Part shown: piece after piece, positions 48,448-50,015 of the stretch
How positions within the stretch are numbered: position 1 is the first letter of the stretch
How the letters are laid out: each line of letters starts with the position of its first letter
DNA from: JAKFYM01 sp964416595
Lineage (GTDB): Bacteria; Bdellovibrionota; UBA1018; CAIPTA01
Direction: 5' to 3'
NCBI GenBank assembly: GCA_964416595.1
Contig: CAYQES010000022.1
Coordinates: 1 to 50,015 of the forward strand
Length of the DNA: 50,015 nucleotides
Notes under the pieces: model-generated
Seen by the model: only the letters and a program-made list of their open reading frames with translations
What the model was told of the DNA's origin: nothing
Databases searched by the model: none
Made by a program: the position numbers and the translations under genes

Positions 48448-49958
48448 GCGCTCAGCTATTACAAATGATCCACAATGTGAGTCAATCGGAAGACGTGCGC
48501 AGCGCCGCCATGAATCTTTTGCATCCATTGCTAATGCACTTAAATATGGAGCAGGCCGTGTTCTGTGATGTGAAAGAAGAAGTAGAGCCGATTTTCGCCA
48601 TGGATCGGACTAAAAAAATCCTTCGACCCGCGGATCTTTGGATTTCCCAAACTCTCATCTTCGAAGCGCTGCAAAAAATGGAGCCCGTAGTGCACATCCA
48701 ACGGGATGATAGCGAAGTATCGCAAAGTTTACATAAGTTTGCGATCTGTTATGCAATGGCTTTGCCCGTTTCCACGCAACCGAATCAGGTGGTTTATATT
48801 GCCAGCCGCAGTTTGCCTGCGCGGGAACCTTCTGCAGCAGAACTAGCGGCCCTTAAAATTACCTCACGGGCAGCGGTACTCGCACTTCAGCAACAAAGAA
48901 ATTTTCACCAACTGCGGGAACAAAATCGCGATCTCAAAGAAAAGCTTAAAACCCAAGAACGGCACTTTCTGCATGCGAGCCCCGCCATCGATAAAGTAAT
49001 CGATCAAGTGAAGCGCATAGCCAAATTTAATATTACGGTGCTGCTACAAGGTGAAAGTGGATCGGGCAAAGAAGAAATCGCCCAGTTAGTGCACCAATAT
49101 TCTGGTCGCACAGGAAAATTTATTGCCATTAACTGCGCCAATCTTACAGAAACTCTTTTGGACAGCGAACTTTTTGGTCACGTAAAAGGCGCATTTACCG
49201 GTGCGATCCATGCTAAAAACGGGCTGCTACAAGAAGCCAACGAAGGCACGTTCTTTTTTGATGAAATCGGTGAGTTGCCCCTTAGTTTACAAGCTAAACT
49301 CTTGCGGGTGCTGCAGGAACGCACCATTCGCCCCATCGGCGCCACCAAAGATCAAAGCATCGATGTGCGTTTCATCGCCGCTAGTCACAAAAACTTATGG
49401 TGGCTGGTGCAAGAAAAGAAATTTCGGGAAGATCTTTACTATCGCATCCAAGAATTAGTGGTGCATGTGCCACCTCTACGAGAACGGCTCGATGACGTGG
49501 GATTGCTGGCCAATTTTTTTGTTCGTCATTTTTCCCAGGAATTCCATTTGCCCGAGCGCCACTTAAACCCCTGTGCAGAAAACAAATTACGAGCATATGG
49601 CTGGCCAGGAAATGTGCGCGAACTAAAAAATGCCTGCCGTATGGCCGTTATTCTTAGCAGTAACAAAGAATTAACAGCTGCAGATTTTCGCCTGCAAGCA
49701 GAACCCATCCCACAAGCCAATGCTTCGCTTTACTCTTCTGCCACCAAAATCCCAAGCGTTTCGGCCAATCCCGCAGAAAATGGGCTAGATCTGGTTACTA
49801 AAATCCACCTAGACGAAAAACTCTGCCTACGCACTCTTAAAGAAGATTTAGAAAAGAAAGTGATCAACCTATTGCTTGAACAAAAAGGTGCCACCCAGGC
49901 CCACGTGGCCGAGCGGCTAAATATCAGCGTGCGCACCCTGCAGAGAATGCTGCAATAA
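48438..49958 (+). CDS. Sigma-54-dependent transcription activator with GAF domain
   Basis: 506 aa from the GTG at 48438 (AGGAGG five bases upstream). GAF sensor domain (about 15-150), coiled coil (about 152-178), AAA+ domain (about 180-420) with Walker A GESGSGKEE, GAFTGA (251-256) that contacts sigma-54, Walker B FFFDEIGEL, and a Fis-type helix-turn-helix at the C-terminus (ATQAHVAERLNISVRTLQ). There is no receiver domain, so the signal comes through GAF or through the overlapping kinase-like protein. Its divergent position suggests it controls the motor operon. The last 57 bases of the window hold nothing recognisable. Confidence 0.93.
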   Translation: MDLSAQLLQMIHNVSQSEDVRSAAMNLLHPLLMHLNMEQAVFCDVKEEVEPIFAMDRTKKILRPADLWISQTLIFEALQKMEPVVHIQRDDSEVSQSLHKFAICYAMALPVSTQPNQVVYIASRSLPAREPSAAELAALKITSRAAVLALQQQRNFHQLREQNRDLKEKLKTQERHFLHASPAIDKVIDQVKRIAKFNITVLLQGESGSGKEEIAQLVHQYSGRTGKFIAINCANLTETLLDSELFGHVKGAFTGAIHAKNGLLQEANEGTFFFDEIGELPLSLQAKLLRVLQERTIRPIGATKDQSIDVRFIAASHKNLWWLVQEKKFREDLYYRIQELVVHVPPLRERLDDVGLLANFFVRHFSQEFHLPERHLNPCAENKLRAYGWPGNVRELKNACRMAVILSSNKELTAADFRLQAEPIPQANASLYSSATKIPSVSANPAENGLDLVTKIHLDEKLCLRTLKEDLEKKVINLLLEQKGATQAHVAERLNISVRTLQRMLQ

Positions 49959-50015
49959 AAATTTTAATGTGCGAGGAAAAAGGTGCAAGGAAGATGTTCT
50001 AGAATTGAACAAAGA

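Noticed and set aside
1..50015. CRISPR arrays, insertion sequences or prophage
   Set aside because: No regularly spaced repeats, transposase or phage genes were seen.

Overview
The window is about 50 kb from a Gram-negative bacterium with type IV pili, an outer membrane assembled by Omp85 proteins, and a large stock of secreted and envelope proteins. The order tamB-tamA-rplM-rpsI, the block pilM-N-O-P-Q with efp, accB and accC next to it, the moderate base composition and the many short proteins with signal peptides fit a member of the Bdellovibrionota/Oligoflexia or a close delta-proteobacterial relative. This placement is inference from gene content; no rRNA is present. The piece is a scaffold: ten Ns lie at 45938-45947, and the roughly 140 bases before them look like foreign (Bacteroidota) DNA.

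Layout. 1-19121: one long minus-strand housekeeping stretch, read from right to left: pilM, N, O, P, Q (type IV pilus inner-membrane platform and secretin), a TPR protein, efp, accB, accC, a 896-aa TPR protein, tamB, a seven-POTRA tamA-like Omp85 protein, then rplM-rpsI and a strong terminator. 19241-26465: an H1-like/zinc-knuckle basic protein, a GIY-YIG protein, then pcnB-serB on the plus strand converging on nadA-lspA, a vapBC-type toxin-antitoxin pair and a 42-aa exported peptide. 26478-32896: a 7TM-DISM-type membrane nucleotide cyclase, the RNase P RNA gene, two small proteins, a short-chain dehydrogenase, arginase and an AlkC/AlkD-like alkylation repair protein. 32910-37949: a Cys-rich copper-storage (Csp-type) protein with a membrane partner, a two-gene exported locus with a vitellogenin-like/HEAT protein, and several unknown exported proteins.

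38127-41443 holds an unusual protein: a ClpB/HSP100-type double-AAA+ ATPase that carries a cleavable Sec signal peptide and has a CUB domain where the middle domain would normally sit. Its first AAA domain has lost both Walker motifs but keeps the pore loop; the second keeps the ATPase motifs but has lost the pore loop.

41463-49958 holds what looks like an undescribed envelope motor. A minus-strand operon encodes an exported CsgG/FlgO-like protein, an exported TPR protein, a protein with an exported FliF-like start and a FliG-like cytoplasmic end (interrupted by the assembly gap), then MotA and MotB homologues, with an FAD-dependent UDP-galactopyranose-mutase-like oxidoreductase at the end. 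Diverging from it are a kinase-like gene and a GAF/sigma-54 activator that overlaps it. No flagellar structural gene is nearby, so this may be a non-flagellar stator-rotor device.

A recurring regulatory theme is good sigma-70-type promoters whose -10 box ends 6-9 bases before the start codon, with no Shine-Dalgarno sequence (genes starting at 14040, 20411, 30512 and 36330). These imply leaderless or nearly leaderless transcripts. No tRNA, CRISPR array, insertion sequence or prophage was seen, and no gene-free stretch exceeds 300 bases.
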